A stretch of DNA of 64,000 nt. It comes from Azorhizobium sp943371865 (GTDB lineage: Bacteria > Pseudomonadota > Alphaproteobacteria > Rhizobiales > Xanthobacteraceae). A program made the position numbers and the translations under genes. Shown one piece after another: positions 33,606 to 44,400 of this stretch (position 1 is the first letter of the stretch; the number at the start of each line of letters is the position of its first letter). The stretch covers positions 62,001 to 126,000 of the forward strand of contig NZ_CALRWL010000006.1 of the NCBI RefSeq assembly GCF_943371865.1. Reading direction: 5' to 3'. The notes under the pieces are model-generated. The model did no database searches. It saw only the letters and a list, made by a program, of their open reading frames with translations, and was not told where the DNA came from.

Positions 33606-35351
33606 ATGGCGCTCAACCGCTATTACGAGGACGAACTCGCCTATCTGCGCGACCTCGGCGACATGTTTGCGCGGGAGAACCCGAAGCTGGCCGGCTTCCT
33701 CTCCCGCAAGGCGTCCGATCCCGACGTGGAGCGGCTGCTGGAGGGGTTTGCCTTCCTCACCGCCAATCTGCGCCAACGTCTCGACGACGATCTACCCGAA
33801 CTGGTGCATGGGCTGCTGCGGCTGATCTGGCCGCCCTATCTCCAGCCGATCCCACCCACCACCACCTTGTGCTTTCGCCAGACCGGCGGCGGCGATGGCG
33901 CGCCGACGACGGTGCCGCGGGGCACCCAGGTTCGCTCCCGCCCCCTGGACGGCACCACCTGCCCCTTTGTGACCTGCTATCCGCTGGACGTCCTGCCGCT
34001 GGACGTGACTCAGGTTGACCTGGAGAATACCGCCACCGCCGCCGAACTCACCGCCACCCTCACCGCTTTGCCCCAGGCCGGCTTCACGGCCTTCGCGGAT
34101 CGGCCGCTGCGGCTGCATTTCAGTGCGGACCGTGATCCGCTGGTGGGACGCACCCTCTATCTGTGGATGCGGCGCCATCTGCGACGCGTCGTGGTCCGCT
34201 CCGGTGATGAGACGCTGCTGACATTGCCCCCGAGCGCGGTCTCGCCCGTGGGCTTCGGCACCGACGAGGCGGTGTTGGCCCAGGCACAGAATGCGGTCGA
34301 GGGGTTTCGGCTGCTGCAGGAATATCTGCTGGTGCCGCAGAAATTCCTCTATGTGGACATCTCCGGCCTCGGCGCCGCGGCGCAAACCGCCGCACGGACC
34401 CTGGACCTCGTGTTCGTGTTCGATCGCCCCCTGCCGCAGCAGGTGCGGGTGTCGCGCGACGCCATTCGGGTGAATTGCACGCCTGCGGTCAATCTCTTCC
34501 CCGCCGCCGGCACGCCGATCCATGTGGAAGTGGCCAAGACCGAGTATCGCATCACGCCGCTAGATGGCGATCCGCTGTCCATCCACACCGTCACGCAAGT
34601 GGCTGGCTTCGTGCAAGGCTCATCCGAGCGGATCGACTATGTGCCGTTCGAATCCTTCCGCCACGACCTGCCGGGCGGCGGCGGAGGCGCCTATTATCGC
34701 ACCCGCATCACCCCCTCCGTGGTCGGCCGCCGCATCGATCACTACATCTCGTTCGTCAGTCGGCTGGATCGCCGGGTCATTCCCGCAGCCGAGACCGTCA
34801 GCATCGAATTGACCTGCTCCAGCGGACGGCTGGCGGAACGGCTGCCGGTGGGCGCGGTGAATCAGCCGGGGGTGAATACGCCCAGCGGGCTCACCTTCGA
34901 GAATATCGCCCGCGTCACCGGCGAAGTGCCGCCACCGCTGGCGGATGGGCTGCTGTGGCGGCTGGTGGCAAGCCTGGCGTGCAACTTCAACTCCATCGCC
35001 GATGTGGGCACGTTCAAGCAGTTGATCGCCACCTTCGACTTCCGCGCGGTGCAGGACGAACAGGCCCGCCGCCGGCTGGAATTGCTGCTGGACGGGCTGG
35101 AACAGTTCGAGCACGGCACCGGCGACGTGGTCCTGCGCGGCGTGCCGGTGCGCATCCGCCACTACACCCTGGTGTGCCAGGAAAGCAAGGTGGGCGGGGA
35201 AGCGGAAATGTTCCTGCTGGGCTGCGTTGTGGAGCGCATGCTCAGTGCATTCGCCACCGTCAACAGCATGCACCAGTTCGCGATCCGCGGCAGCGAGACC
35301 AATGTGCGCTATGAATGGCCGCCCCGGCGCGGCACGGCGCAGCCGCTGTGA
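33606..35351 (+). CDS. tssF: T6SS baseplate protein TssF/VasA
   Basis: A 581-residue baseplate subunit. It opens with the family motif NRYYEDELAYLRDLGDMFARENPKLAGFL and has LIWPPYLQPIPP near residue 75. LVPQKFLYVDISGL follows in the middle, and LVCQESKVGGEAEMFLLGCVVERMLSAFATVNSMHQF at the C-terminal end. TssF forms a wedge with TssG, TssE and TssK. It overlaps tssG by 4 bp (GTGA). Confidence 0.95.
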   Translation: MALNRYYEDELAYLRDLGDMFARENPKLAGFLSRKASDPDVERLLEGFAFLTANLRQRLDDDLPELVHGLLRLIWPPYLQPIPPTTTLCFRQTGGGDGAPTTVPRGTQVRSRPLDGTTCPFVTCYPLDVLPLDVTQVDLENTATAAELTATLTALPQAGFTAFADRPLRLHFSADRDPLVGRTLYLWMRRHLRRVVVRSGDETLLTLPPSAVSPVGFGTDEAVLAQAQNAVEGFRLLQEYLLVPQKFLYVDISGLGAAAQTAARTLDLVFVFDRPLPQQVRVSRDAIRVNCTPAVNLFPAAGTPIHVEVAKTEYRITPLDGDPLSIHTVTQVAGFVQGSSERIDYVPFESFRHDLPGGGGGAYYRTRITPSVVGRRIDHYISFVSRLDRRVIPAAETVSIELTCSSGRLAERLPVGAVNQPGVNTPSGLTFENIARVTGEVPPPLADGLLWRLVASLACNFNSIADVGTFKQLIATFDFRAVQDEQARRRLELLLDGLEQFEHGTGDVVLRGVPVRIRHYTLVCQESKVGGEAEMFLLGCVVERMLSAFATVNSMHQFAIRGSETNVRYEWPPRRGTAQPL

Positions 35352-36367
35352 CCGGCACCGAGACCAGCGCCGGAGAGACCTCTTCCGGAGAGACCATCGA
35401 CCAGCCAGCGCTTGATGCGCTGGATCCTCGTCGCGCGGCCTTCTTCGCCTTGGCGATGCATTTCGAGCGGCTGTTTCCCGATGCCCCGCCGCTGGGCACC
35501 ACCGGCGATCCCGCCCGCGAGCGCCTGCGCTTCGGTGCCCATGCTTCACTCGGCTATCCGCCGGGCGAGGTGGAGGCGCTGACGTGGAATGGGGAGACCG
35601 GCCATGCCCATATGCAGGTCAATTTCCTCGGGCTCTATGGGCCATCGTCCCCCTTGCCGCCGGCCTACACTGAGCAAGTGATAGGCAGCGACGGGGCGGC
35701 GGGGGCGCTCGGGCTGTTCCTGGATCTGTTTAACCATCGCCTCACCGGCCTGCTGGTGCGCATCTGGAAGCAGCAGCGCCACCATCTGCGCTACAGCGCC
35801 GGCGGCGGCGATGCGATCTCGCAGGCGGTGGCGGCGCTGATCGGCCTGATGCCCGCGGGCGGCACGGTGCATCGGGCGACGCTGTTGCCTTATGCCGGGC
35901 TGCTGAGCTGCTACAGCCTGTCGGCCTCGATCATCGCCGGGGTGATTTCCCATTGCACCGGCTTGCCGGTGCGGATCGACGAGTTCGTGCCGCGCATCGT
36001 CACCATTCCGCCGGACAAGCGCACCCGTCTCGGGGACACCCCACCGGAACTGGGCGGCGACTTCATCGCCGGGGGCGAGGTGGTGGACCACGCCGGCATG
36101 TTCCGGGTGGTCATCGGCCCCCTGGACCAGGACTCATTTCGCGCCGTGTTGCCGGACCAGCCGACCTTCGCCGCGGTGGTGGATCTGGTGGAGCTTTCCC
36201 TGCGCGACCCGCTGGCCTTCGATATCCGCCTGGAACTGGCACCCGGCGCGGTACCCGCGTTCGTCCTCGGCGCGGCGCGCCTGGGCTGGGACACCTGGGC
36301 CGCCCCTACCGCCGCCCAGCCGGGGCGCGCCGACTTTGCCGGTGACCGGCGTATGGCAACCGTATGA
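35348..36367 (+). CDS. tssG: T6SS baseplate protein TssG/VasB
   Basis: A 339-residue partner of TssF. Family features are FALAMHFERLFPDAPPLGTTGDPARERLRF, VNFLGLYGPSSPLPPAYTEQVI, FLDLFNHRLTGLLVRIWKQQRHHLRY and the central GGDFIAGGEVVDHAGMFRVVIGPLD. GTG at 35348 overlaps the tssF stop and is preferred over an upstream in-frame ATG that would overlap by 37 bp. A 259-bp gap without a supported gene follows before the FHA gene; I saw no convincing promoter in it. Confidence 0.93.
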   Translation: MTGTETSAGETSSGETIDQPALDALDPRRAAFFALAMHFERLFPDAPPLGTTGDPARERLRFGAHASLGYPPGEVEALTWNGETGHAHMQVNFLGLYGPSSPLPPAYTEQVIGSDGAAGALGLFLDLFNHRLTGLLVRIWKQQRHHLRYSAGGGDAISQAVAALIGLMPAGGTVHRATLLPYAGLLSCYSLSASIIAGVISHCTGLPVRIDEFVPRIVTIPPDKRTRLGDTPPELGGDFIAGGEVVDHAGMFRVVIGPLDQDSFRAVLPDQPTFAAVVDLVELSLRDPLAFDIRLELAPGAVPAFVLGAARLGWDTWAAPTAAQPGRADFAGDRRMATV

Positions 36368-36626
36368 CCCTTATGTGCGTGATCTGCCCGGTTGTTATGC
36401 CTCTGTCACCGTTCGCGACGAAGGTACCTCTGCGGATCTTCCGGTGCGCAAGGGCAGTTGCGCGCCCCGACGTCGGGGCAGACCGCAACCAGGGCCATAC
36501 GTGCGTGTCCTGGCGCGCGAGCGGTTCGGCTGATGTCGCACGCCGTCCCGGACTCTCCGGGGCACGAGGGGCAAGGCCGGGCGCGGCACGAGCGCGCTGG
36601 AGGGCTGCGGGGGCAGCGACGGGAGG

Positions 36627-38576
36627 ATGGGTGTGCGAGCGCGGCTGACTGTCACCAGCGACCAGCGGCAGAGCCTCGGCGCTGAAGCCTCGCGGGATTT
36701 CCCGGAGGTCGGAGGGTTCATCGGCCGCTCTGCAACCTGTGATTGGCGCCTGCCCGATCCGAGCCACACGGTCTCCGCCCGGCATGCGGAGATTCGCTTC
36801 AACGGCCACGGCTTCGTGGTGGTGGATCTGAGCACCAACGGCGTTTATGTGAACACCACAGATGCCCCTTTGGGCCGCGGCAACAGCGCGGTTCTGGTCA
36901 CGGGCGATACGCTCTATGTGGGCGTCTACGTCATTGCCGTGGAGGTTCTGCGCACCGAGGCGGCGCAACGTCCGCACAGCGGAGTAGCGCCCGGCGCCGG
37001 CCTTGGCGAACTGCCCGCGGCCTCGCCACGTCTCGACACACCATGGCAGACGCCCGCAGCCCGCCCGGCAGCCACCTATCGCCCGGCCAGCACACCGCGG
37101 CAGATCGACCCTTTGGCGGCGCTGGACGGGGCGGAGAGCGCGCCGGAGGGCGACAATCCCTTTCAGGAACTAGGCCTTGTGCGCAAGTCTGGCGAGACCA
37201 CCACCGGGTGGCGGGACCTGCTGGACAGCCGCAGCCGGCCAGCGCCCGCGACCCCACAGCCCTATGCGCCGCCAGCGCCCGCCCCGCGACCGGCGGCGCC
37301 CCCCTATCCGGCCGCCGTGTCGCCGCCACCAGCGCCCGGTACGACAGCGGTCATTCCCGCGGATTTCGCCCTCAATCCGATACCCGGTGCGCCGGTATTC
37401 CCGCCACAGAGCGCAGGGGGCAATGCTGTTCCCCCGGCCGCGCCTTGGCCTTCGGCTCCGTTGGGCGGACCGCTGGAGGCGTCCGCCTATCCCCCCGTGC
37501 CGCTGGCCGCCCCGCCACCGGCCCAAAACCTGGCGCCGCCCATCCCGGCGCCTGCCTTCGCCCCGGTGCCACCCGCTGTGGGCCTGTCCGAGGGCGGCAT
37601 TCCGCCCGGCTTCCTTGACGAATTGTCGGTGCTGATCCCGCAATTGACCCCGCGATCGCCTGTGTCCGCGGAGAATCTGCGTCCGCCAGCGGCCGCCCCG
37701 GAGGCACCGCTCGCCATCTCGCGCGGCGTGTCCACCCGCACCCCGCCCGAACCAGGTCTGGCCGCCGCCGATCCGGTCTCGCTGCTGCGCCAGCGCGCGG
37801 CGGCGCGGGGCGGCACGGTTGGTCAGACATTGCCCACGGCCACATCGCGCCTGCCTGCCGCCCTGGCCTTGGGCGACGAGCGGTCTGCGGCGCCTCGCGA
37901 AGCCCCGCCGATACCCCGGACTCCCTTACCCGGCCCGCCCCTGCCCCCCATGCCGCCGGAGGCGTCGGCGGCGGGTGGAGATCCTGCCGAACCGCTCTGG
38001 GCGCTGCTGGGCCTCGATGGGCCGAGCCTGTCGCTCCAGGCCCGCGCCATGCTGTTTGCCGATGTGGCCGGCCTGCTGCGCGAGATGGCCGACGGTTTGG
38101 TCTCGGTGCTGGAGGCACGGCGGCTGATCAAGGACGGCTTCAATCTGGATCAGACCCAGTTGCGGCCGGTGGAGAACAATCCGTTCAAATTCTGCAGCTC
38201 GGGCCGGGAGGCCCTGGACAAGGCGCTGGTGAAGCGCTCGCCCGGCTTCCTGGCGCCGGCAGATGCCGCCCGCGCAGGGTTCGCCGACGTGAAAGTGCAT
38301 GAGATGGCGGCCATGGAGGCCATGCAGGCCACCATCGCGCGGCTGCTCCAGCGCGTCAGCCCGGCAGCGGTCACCTTCGAGCTGGAAGGGGAAGCCGCCG
38401 GCAATGCCAGCCTGTTCGCCCGCAAGCTCGACAAGGGCCGGCTGTGGGATCGCTACCTCGCCATGCACGAGCGTCTCGTGGATGCGCTCGACGTCATCAG
38501 CCCGGAGGTGGTGGGGGAAGAGTTCGCCCGCGCCTACGCCCACCATAGCCAAGACCTGCGCCGGAGAGACCCCTGA
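36627..38576 (+). CDS. tagH: T6SS FHA-domain scaffold TagH/Fha
   Basis: A 649-residue Fha protein. The N-terminal FHA phosphothreonine-binding domain covers about residues 1-105 (FIGRSATCDWRLPDPSHTVSARHAEIRF with GRS and SxRH, then STNGVYVN). A long Pro/Ala-rich disordered linker follows to about residue 470. The C-terminal TagH domain (LLREMADGLVSVLEARRLIKDGFNLDQTQLRPVENNPFKFC to EEFARAYAHHSQDLRRRD) is typical of T6SS Fha. It should read phosphorylation by the kinases encoded downstream and trigger assembly. GTG at 36633 has better Shine-Dalgarno spacing than ATG at 36627. The stop overlaps tssJ by 1 base. Confidence 0.92.
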   Translation: MGVRARLTVTSDQRQSLGAEASRDFPEVGGFIGRSATCDWRLPDPSHTVSARHAEIRFNGHGFVVVDLSTNGVYVNTTDAPLGRGNSAVLVTGDTLYVGVYVIAVEVLRTEAAQRPHSGVAPGAGLGELPAASPRLDTPWQTPAARPAATYRPASTPRQIDPLAALDGAESAPEGDNPFQELGLVRKSGETTTGWRDLLDSRSRPAPATPQPYAPPAPAPRPAAPPYPAAVSPPPAPGTTAVIPADFALNPIPGAPVFPPQSAGGNAVPPAAPWPSAPLGGPLEASAYPPVPLAAPPPAQNLAPPIPAPAFAPVPPAVGLSEGGIPPGFLDELSVLIPQLTPRSPVSAENLRPPAAAPEAPLAISRGVSTRTPPEPGLAAADPVSLLRQRAAARGGTVGQTLPTATSRLPAALALGDERSAAPREAPPIPRTPLPGPPLPPMPPEASAAGGDPAEPLWALLGLDGPSLSLQARAMLFADVAGLLREMADGLVSVLEARRLIKDGFNLDQTQLRPVENNPFKFCSSGREALDKALVKRSPGFLAPADAARAGFADVKVHEMAAMEAMQATIARLLQRVSPAAVTFELEGEAAGNASLFARKLDKGRLWDRYLAMHERLVDALDVISPEVVGEEFARAYAHHSQDLRRRDP

Positions 38577-39115
38577 TGCACGGCCCAACCCCCAAGGCCG
38601 TGGAGCCCCATGCCCGCCGCGCGGCTTTCCTCTGCCTGCTGGCGCTGCCGTTGGCGCTCACCCTCGGTGCGTGCGCGGCGCCGGGACCGCCGCCGCCGGT
38701 GATCACCCCCACCGTCATCACCATTCGGGCGGACGCCAACGTCAATCCGAACCAGGATGGCACCCCCTCCCCCATCGTCATCAAGCTGTATGATCTCAAG
38801 GCGCAAACAAACTTCATGAGCGCCAGTTTCTTCGAACTGCTGGATCACGACGTGACCAAGATCGGTCCGGAACTCTTGTCCAAGCAGGAAGTGGAGATCC
38901 TCCCCGGCACCACGAAGGATGTGGACCACGAGATCACCGGCGATGTGAAGTTCCTGGGCGTGATCGCCGGCTTCCGCGACCTCAATGCCGCCCAGTGGCG
39001 CGCGGTCGTCGAGGTGGTGCCCGGCAAGTCCAATTACTTCCTGGTCACCGTGACCAGCCTTTCGGTGAGCGTGGAGCTGAATGCCACGCGGGGCAAAGGC
39101 TGGTTCGGCCTGTGA
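38576..39115 (+). CDS. tssJ: T6SS outer-membrane lipoprotein TssJ
   Basis: A 179-residue lipoprotein. The hydrophobic leader ends in the lipobox LGAC with Cys33. The mature part shows the TssJ pattern SPIVIKLYDLKAQTNFMSASFFELLDHD, then VAGFRDLN-like IAGFRDLNAAQWRAVVEV. It anchors the TssL-TssM membrane complex to the outer membrane through the C-terminal domain of TssM. ATG at 38576 shares a base with the tagH stop (TGATG). Confidence 0.92.
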   Translation: MHGPTPKAVEPHARRAAFLCLLALPLALTLGACAAPGPPPPVITPTVITIRADANVNPNQDGTPSPIVIKLYDLKAQTNFMSASFFELLDHDVTKIGPELLSKQEVEILPGTTKDVDHEITGDVKFLGVIAGFRDLNAAQWRAVVEVVPGKSNYFLVTVTSLSVSVELNATRGKGWFGL

Positions 39116-39158
39116 TTGCCCTTATCGCAGACCCGTATTGCCCGGAGCGCTCGACCTC

Positions 39159-40499
39159 ATGTCGCTGACCAGCAAACCCCTCTGGACGGAAGGCATGTTC
39201 GTCAAGCCGCAGCACTTCCAGCAGCATGACCGCTGGCTGGAACATGCGCTGGAGGCCCGTGTGCGCGGTCTGGCGCCGTTCGGCTGGGGGCTGCGCCACT
39301 TGGAAATCGACCAGGAGATGCTCCGGCTCGGGCAGATCGTGGTGTCGCGCTGTCTCGCCGTGCTCCCCGATGGCACCACCCTGGATATTCCCGGCCAGAT
39401 GCCGCCGCCCCCGCCCCGCCGGGTGCCGCCGGGGCTGAAGGAAGCGCGGGTGTTCATCGCCGTGCCCGCCCGCGCCCGGGACGGCGCGGAGATCGTCGAG
39501 CCCGGTGCCGCACAGCGCCGCTTCCGCGCGGCAGAGCATGCGGTGCGCGACACCAGCGCCCCGGACCGCGAGCCGGTGGAAATCCGTGTGGGCCGACTGA
39601 ATGTGGGCCTGCTGTTCGAAGGCGAGCCCCAGGACGACCTGATCGCTTTGCCGGTCGCCCGCATCGCCGAGATGGAGCCCGCCGGGTCGGTGGTGCTTTC
39701 GCCGACCCATATTCCGCCCTGCCTCGACTATCAGGCTTCCACCCGGCTTGTGCAGGTGCTGAATGAAGTCCATGGCCTGGTCCATAACCGCGCCGAGGCC
39801 CTGGCCGAGCGCGCCGACCCAAGCCGCATGGCCGCCGACAGCGCCGGGCTATTGGATGTGCTGGTATTGCGGGTGATGAATGGCGCCGACGCGGTGCTGC
39901 ACCATCTGTCCCATCTGCCCGGCTGCCATCCGGAAGTGCTGTTCCGCGAGATGGTGCGGCTGGTGGGCGATCTCTCCACCTTCGATACCCAGCATCGCCG
40001 CGTGCCACATCTGCCGCCTTATGTGCACGACGATCTGGAGACGGGCCTGGAGCCGCTGCTGGCGGCGCTGCGGCAGGCGCTCAATGTGGTGATCGAGCGC
40101 AATGTGGTGCCCCTGCCGCTCCAGGAGCGCGGCTATGGCATCCGCACCGCCACCATCCTGGACCGCACCATCTTCTCCGGCGGCCGCTTCATTCTGGTGG
40201 CGAGCGCCGGCATCCCGCACGAGACCCTGCGCACCCAGCTTCCCGCCACCACCAAGGTGGGCTCCATTGAGCAGATCCGCGATCTGGTGAACCTGCAATT
40301 GCCGGGCATCCCGCTGCGCTCGCTGCCGGTGGCGCCGCGGGAGCTGCCTTATCTCCAGGGCGCGGTCTATTTCGAACTGGACCAGGGGGTGGAGTTGTGG
40401 CGCAGCCTCGCGCGCTCGGCCGCCTTCGCCTTCCATGTGAGCGGTGACTATCCCGATCTCCATATGGAGTTCTGGGCCATCCGGGCGGGGCAGCCGTGA
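39159..40499 (+). CDS. tssK: T6SS baseplate-membrane connector TssK
   Basis: A 446-residue TssK protein with the family start KPLWTEGMFVKPQHFQQHDRWLEHALEARVRGLAPFGWGLRHLEID. The TssK block LPGCHPEVLFREMVRLVGDLSTFD is central, and LPVAPRELPYLQGAVYFELD is near the C terminus. It links the baseplate wedge to TssL/TssM. ATG at 39159 is preferred over an upstream in-frame start overlapping tssJ. GTGA overlap with tssL. Confidence 0.95.
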   Translation: MSLTSKPLWTEGMFVKPQHFQQHDRWLEHALEARVRGLAPFGWGLRHLEIDQEMLRLGQIVVSRCLAVLPDGTTLDIPGQMPPPPPRRVPPGLKEARVFIAVPARARDGAEIVEPGAAQRRFRAAEHAVRDTSAPDREPVEIRVGRLNVGLLFEGEPQDDLIALPVARIAEMEPAGSVVLSPTHIPPCLDYQASTRLVQVLNEVHGLVHNRAEALAERADPSRMAADSAGLLDVLVLRVMNGADAVLHHLSHLPGCHPEVLFREMVRLVGDLSTFDTQHRRVPHLPPYVHDDLETGLEPLLAALRQALNVVIERNVVPLPLQERGYGIRTATILDRTIFSGGRFILVASAGIPHETLRTQLPATTKVGSIEQIRDLVNLQLPGIPLRSLPVAPRELPYLQGAVYFELDQGVELWRSLARSAAFAFHVSGDYPDLHMEFWAIRAGQP

Positions 40500-41407
40500 C
40501 GCACGCATCCGACATGGGCGACGATGAACCCACCGTGATCGGCCACCGGCCGGTGGCGGTGGGCCGCGCTGGCGCGGGGCGGGACGGCGAGCGCCCGTCC
40601 GCGCCCAGTCCCGCCATGGACTCCGCCATGCCTTTGCGCCCGGCGCCCGCCGCGCCCGGACAGGCCACGCCACCGCCCGCCCCGGGGCTGCTGGCGGAAC
40701 TGCCCTTGTCCTCCGACGCCAGCCGGCCGGAGGAATTGATCGCTGCCGCCGCAACGCCGCTGCTGGCCCTGGTGGCCCAGTTGCGCCAGGCGGTGGACTA
40801 TGCGGACGTCACCGCCCTGCGCACCGAGACGGTGGCCCAAATCAAGAAATTCGACGAGCGCGCCCTCAAGCTTGGCGCCCGTGTGTCCGATGTGAGCGCC
40901 GCCCGCTATGTGCTGTGCTCGCTGCTGGACGAGACGGTGATGACCACCCCGTGGGGCGCCGCCAGCAACTGGAGCACCCACAGCCTGCTCAACCAGTTTC
41001 ACGGCGAGACCTGGGGCGGGGAGAAGGTGTTCGCCATCTTGGACCGCGTGCGCGCCAACCCGCCGCAGCATCTGGCTTTGCTGAAGCTGATCGACCTGTG
41101 CTTGGCCTTTGGCTTCGAGGGCAAATACCGGGTCACGGAGGGCGGCCAGTACCAGCTGGAAGAATTGCGGGACGAACTGGGCCGGCTCTGGCGCAGCCAT
41201 GTGAAGGCGCTGCCCGACGATCTGTCGCCGCAATGGCAGGGGGTGTCGGTGCGCCGGCAGTTGCGCTCGGCTTTGCCGCTCTGGGTGGTGTTCGCGGTGG
41301 CCGGTGCGTTGCTGCTGGGCATCTATGGCCTGTTCGCCTTCCGCCTGGACCAGGGCGTGACGCCCATTGAAAACCGGTTTGAACGCATCGGCGCGCCGAA
41401 GACCTGA
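40496..41407 (+). CDS. tssL: T6SS inner-membrane protein TssL (DotU/IcmH family)
   Basis: A 303-residue DotU/IcmH protein. A Pro-rich N-terminal extension of about 75 residues precedes the cytoplasmic domain with YVLCSLLDETVMTTPWGAASNWSTHSLLNQFHGETWGGEKVF and LALLKLIDLCLAFGFEGKYRV. A single C-terminal transmembrane helix runs at about residues 262-284. There is no peptidoglycan-binding OmpA domain, so this is the short form of TssL. It forms the membrane complex with TssM and TssJ. Confidence 0.94.
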   Translation: MTHASDMGDDEPTVIGHRPVAVGRAGAGRDGERPSAPSPAMDSAMPLRPAPAAPGQATPPPAPGLLAELPLSSDASRPEELIAAAATPLLALVAQLRQAVDYADVTALRTETVAQIKKFDERALKLGARVSDVSAARYVLCSLLDETVMTTPWGAASNWSTHSLLNQFHGETWGGEKVFAILDRVRANPPQHLALLKLIDLCLAFGFEGKYRVTEGGQYQLEELRDELGRLWRSHVKALPDDLSPQWQGVSVRRQLRSALPLWVVFAVAGALLLGIYGLFAFRLDQGVTPIENRFERIGAPKT

Positions 41408-41416
41408 GGAACGCTT

Positions 41417-44400
41417 ATGCTCAACGCCGCCCTCACTGAACTGCTGCGGGTCCGCACCCTGCTGATCCTGCTCGGCCTGCTGTGCGTCGCCATCCTGATC
41501 TGGTTCGTCGGCCCGTCGGTGAGCATCGCCGGCGTCACGCCGCTCGCCGGTGTCGGCACCCGCATCGGCGCCATCGTGGGGCTGTTCGTGGTGGTGTTCG
41601 CGGCCATGGTGCTGCGCATCCTGCTGGCGCGGCGGGCCAATGCGTTGGCGATCCGCCATCTGCTGGACACCGACGGGCTGGCCACCCTGGCCAGCGAGAA
41701 ATCCTCCGACGAGATCGAACTCATCCGCGAGCGGTTCGAAGGCACCATGCGGGTGCTGAAGGACACCACCATCGGCAAGGAGTCCGGCCGCAACTACATG
41801 ATCCAGTTGCCGTGGTACGTCATCATCGGACCGCCCGGCGCCGGCAAGACCACGATCCTGAAGAATTCGGGCCTCACCTTTCCGCTGGCGGAACGGGTGG
41901 GCGACGACCCGGTGGCCGGGGTCGGCGGCACGAGATATTGCGACTGGTGGTTCACCGACGAGGCGGTGCTGATCGATACGGCCGGCCGCTACACCACCCA
42001 GGACGTCAACAGCGAGGTGGACAAGGCCACTTGGCGCGGGTTCCTGGAGTTGCTGCGCACCCACCGCCCCCGCCGCCCCATCAATGGCGTCATCGTCGCC
42101 ATCAGCCTCGCGGACGTGGTGTCCGGCGACGAAGCCACCCGCAAGAAGCATGTGGAGGCGGTGAAGAAGCGGCTTCAGGAGTTGATGCGCTTCTTCGGCA
42201 TGCCGGTTCCGGTCTATGTGCTGCTGACCAAATGCGATCTGGTGAGCGGATTCAGCGAGTATTTCGACGAACTGGACGACACCGGCCGCGCCCAGGCCTG
42301 GGGCACCACCTTCCCGCTGGACGACCCCACCGTCCAGCCCGGCGCCGATTTCGAGCACCGCTTCATGGGGCTGGTGGAGCGCCTCGAAGGCCGGCTGATG
42401 CGCCTGCTGCACCAGGAGCGCAGCATCGCCCGGCGCTGCCGCATGTTCACTTTCCCCAAGGAATTCGCCAGCCTGCGCGATCCCTTGGCCGGCTTCATCG
42501 CCGACGTGTTCAAGACCAGCCGGTTCGAGATGCGTCCGATCCTGCGCGGGCTGTACTTCACCAGCGGCACCCAGGAAGGCACGCCGGTGGACCGCCTTCT
42601 GGGGGCCATGAGCCGCAATTTCGGCCTCGCCGGCACCCGCCAGCTGGCGTTCAGCGGCAAGGGCAAGGCGTTCTTCATCAACCGCGTGCTCACCGACGTG
42701 GTGTTCGAGGAGCAGGGCCTGGTGGGCGTCAACCGCCAGTTGGAACGGCGGCTCTCCACCGTGCGGGGGCTGGCCTATGTGGCCACCGCCGCCTTGACCA
42801 TCGGGCTTGCCTCCACCTGGATCTTCGGCTCGGCCCAGAGCGAGATCCGCATCGGCGAAACCCGGGTGGCGCTGGACGATCTGGATCGGCATTTGCTGCA
42901 CCTGCCGCCGCGCTCCACCTTCAACGACCTGTTGCCGGTGCTGAATGCCGCCACCCGCCTGGACGAGATCACCGGCGGTCCCAACGGCTGGATCAGCACC
43001 GAGAGCTTCGGTCTCTCCGCCGCCCCGCGCCTGAGCGCGGCCTCCACCGCCGCCTATGACCGGCTGCTGGTCGCGCGCCTGCTGCCCGCTCTCGGCAATC
43101 GGCTGGAGGACCGGATCGATCAGGACCAGCGGCTCGGCACGCCGGCCGCGCTGGAAAATTTGCGTGCCGCGCTGCGCAATTACCTGATGCTCGGGGAGCC
43201 GGAGCGCTTCGACCGCGCCACCATGACCCAGGTGGCCAAGACCGAGGCAGTGCTGGCCTTTCCGCTGGATACCGCCAAGCAGGCGCAGATGGCCGAGCAT
43301 TTGACCGCTTTGATGGCGCTGATGCCCAAGCCCTATCCGCTCAACCAGGCCTTGATCAGCAACGCTCGCGCCAAGCTCGCCAAGGTCCCGCAAGTGGATC
43401 AGGTCTATGCCCGGCTGCTGCGGGAGGGCTACCAGACGCCAGCCCTCACCAGCATCGACCTTGGCCAGTTGCTGGGGGCGCGCAGCCTGACCGGCACCCC
43501 GGATGCCCAGGCCAATGGCGGCCTCGTCATCCCCGGCCTGTTCACCCGTCCCGGCTTCTACAATTACTTCCTGGTGCAATTGCCGATCCTGGTCAGCGAG
43601 GAATTGGGCTCGGACTGGGTGGCCGGTGGCAGCACCCAGCCCCAGGCCCAGGCGCTCGCCCGCCAGATCGCCGACCGCTATGTGAAGGATTATGTGGCCA
43701 TCTGGCAGGGCGCGCTGGCGCGCATTACACCGGTGCGCTTCAACGACATGCCCCGCGCCATGGCGGTGCTGCAGAACCTCGCCGGCCCGCAATCGCCGGT
43801 GGATGCCCTGGTGGCCAGCATACGCGAGAACACCGATCTGCCGCCGCCGGGGCAGGACACCAATGTGCCGCCGCCACCGGGCGCCGCTCTGCCCCAGGTC
43901 TCCCCCTTGGCGGTGGCGGCCAGCAAAGCCGGCGGCGCGGTGACCAATGCCGCCACCAGCGCCGCTCTGGGCGATGGCCCGTGGCCGGGCAAGACCATCA
44001 CCCAGCCGTTCATTCCGCTGATCCAATTGGCTGCGCCGGGAGCCGCCGGCCAATTGCCCGCCCTCGGCCGCATCCGCGACCTCTTGAGCAATGTCTATGG
44101 GGTGATGTCCGGCGTCGCCAATGCGCCGCAGCCATCGGTGGCCGCGTTCCAGATCGTCGCCAGCCGGGTCAAGGACCAGAAGAACGATGCGTTCGCGGCC
44201 TTGCGGGCGGATTCCGCGCTGCGGCCGGAGCCGGTGCGCACCATCCTGCAGGTGGTGGACGACAGCGCATGGTCCACTTTGCTGTCGCTGGCCTACCAGA
44301 ATGTGAACCAGGCCTGGAAGCAGGACGTGCTGCCGGTGTGCGAGAGCGCCATCGCCCGGCGCTATCCCATCTATGCGGACGCCAAGGACGAGGTGACGCT

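Noticed and set aside
30825..33776. A 983-codon open frame opposite tssA, tssB, tssC and tssE
   Set aside because: Antisense artefact of codon bias; the plus strand encodes clear sheath and baseplate proteins.
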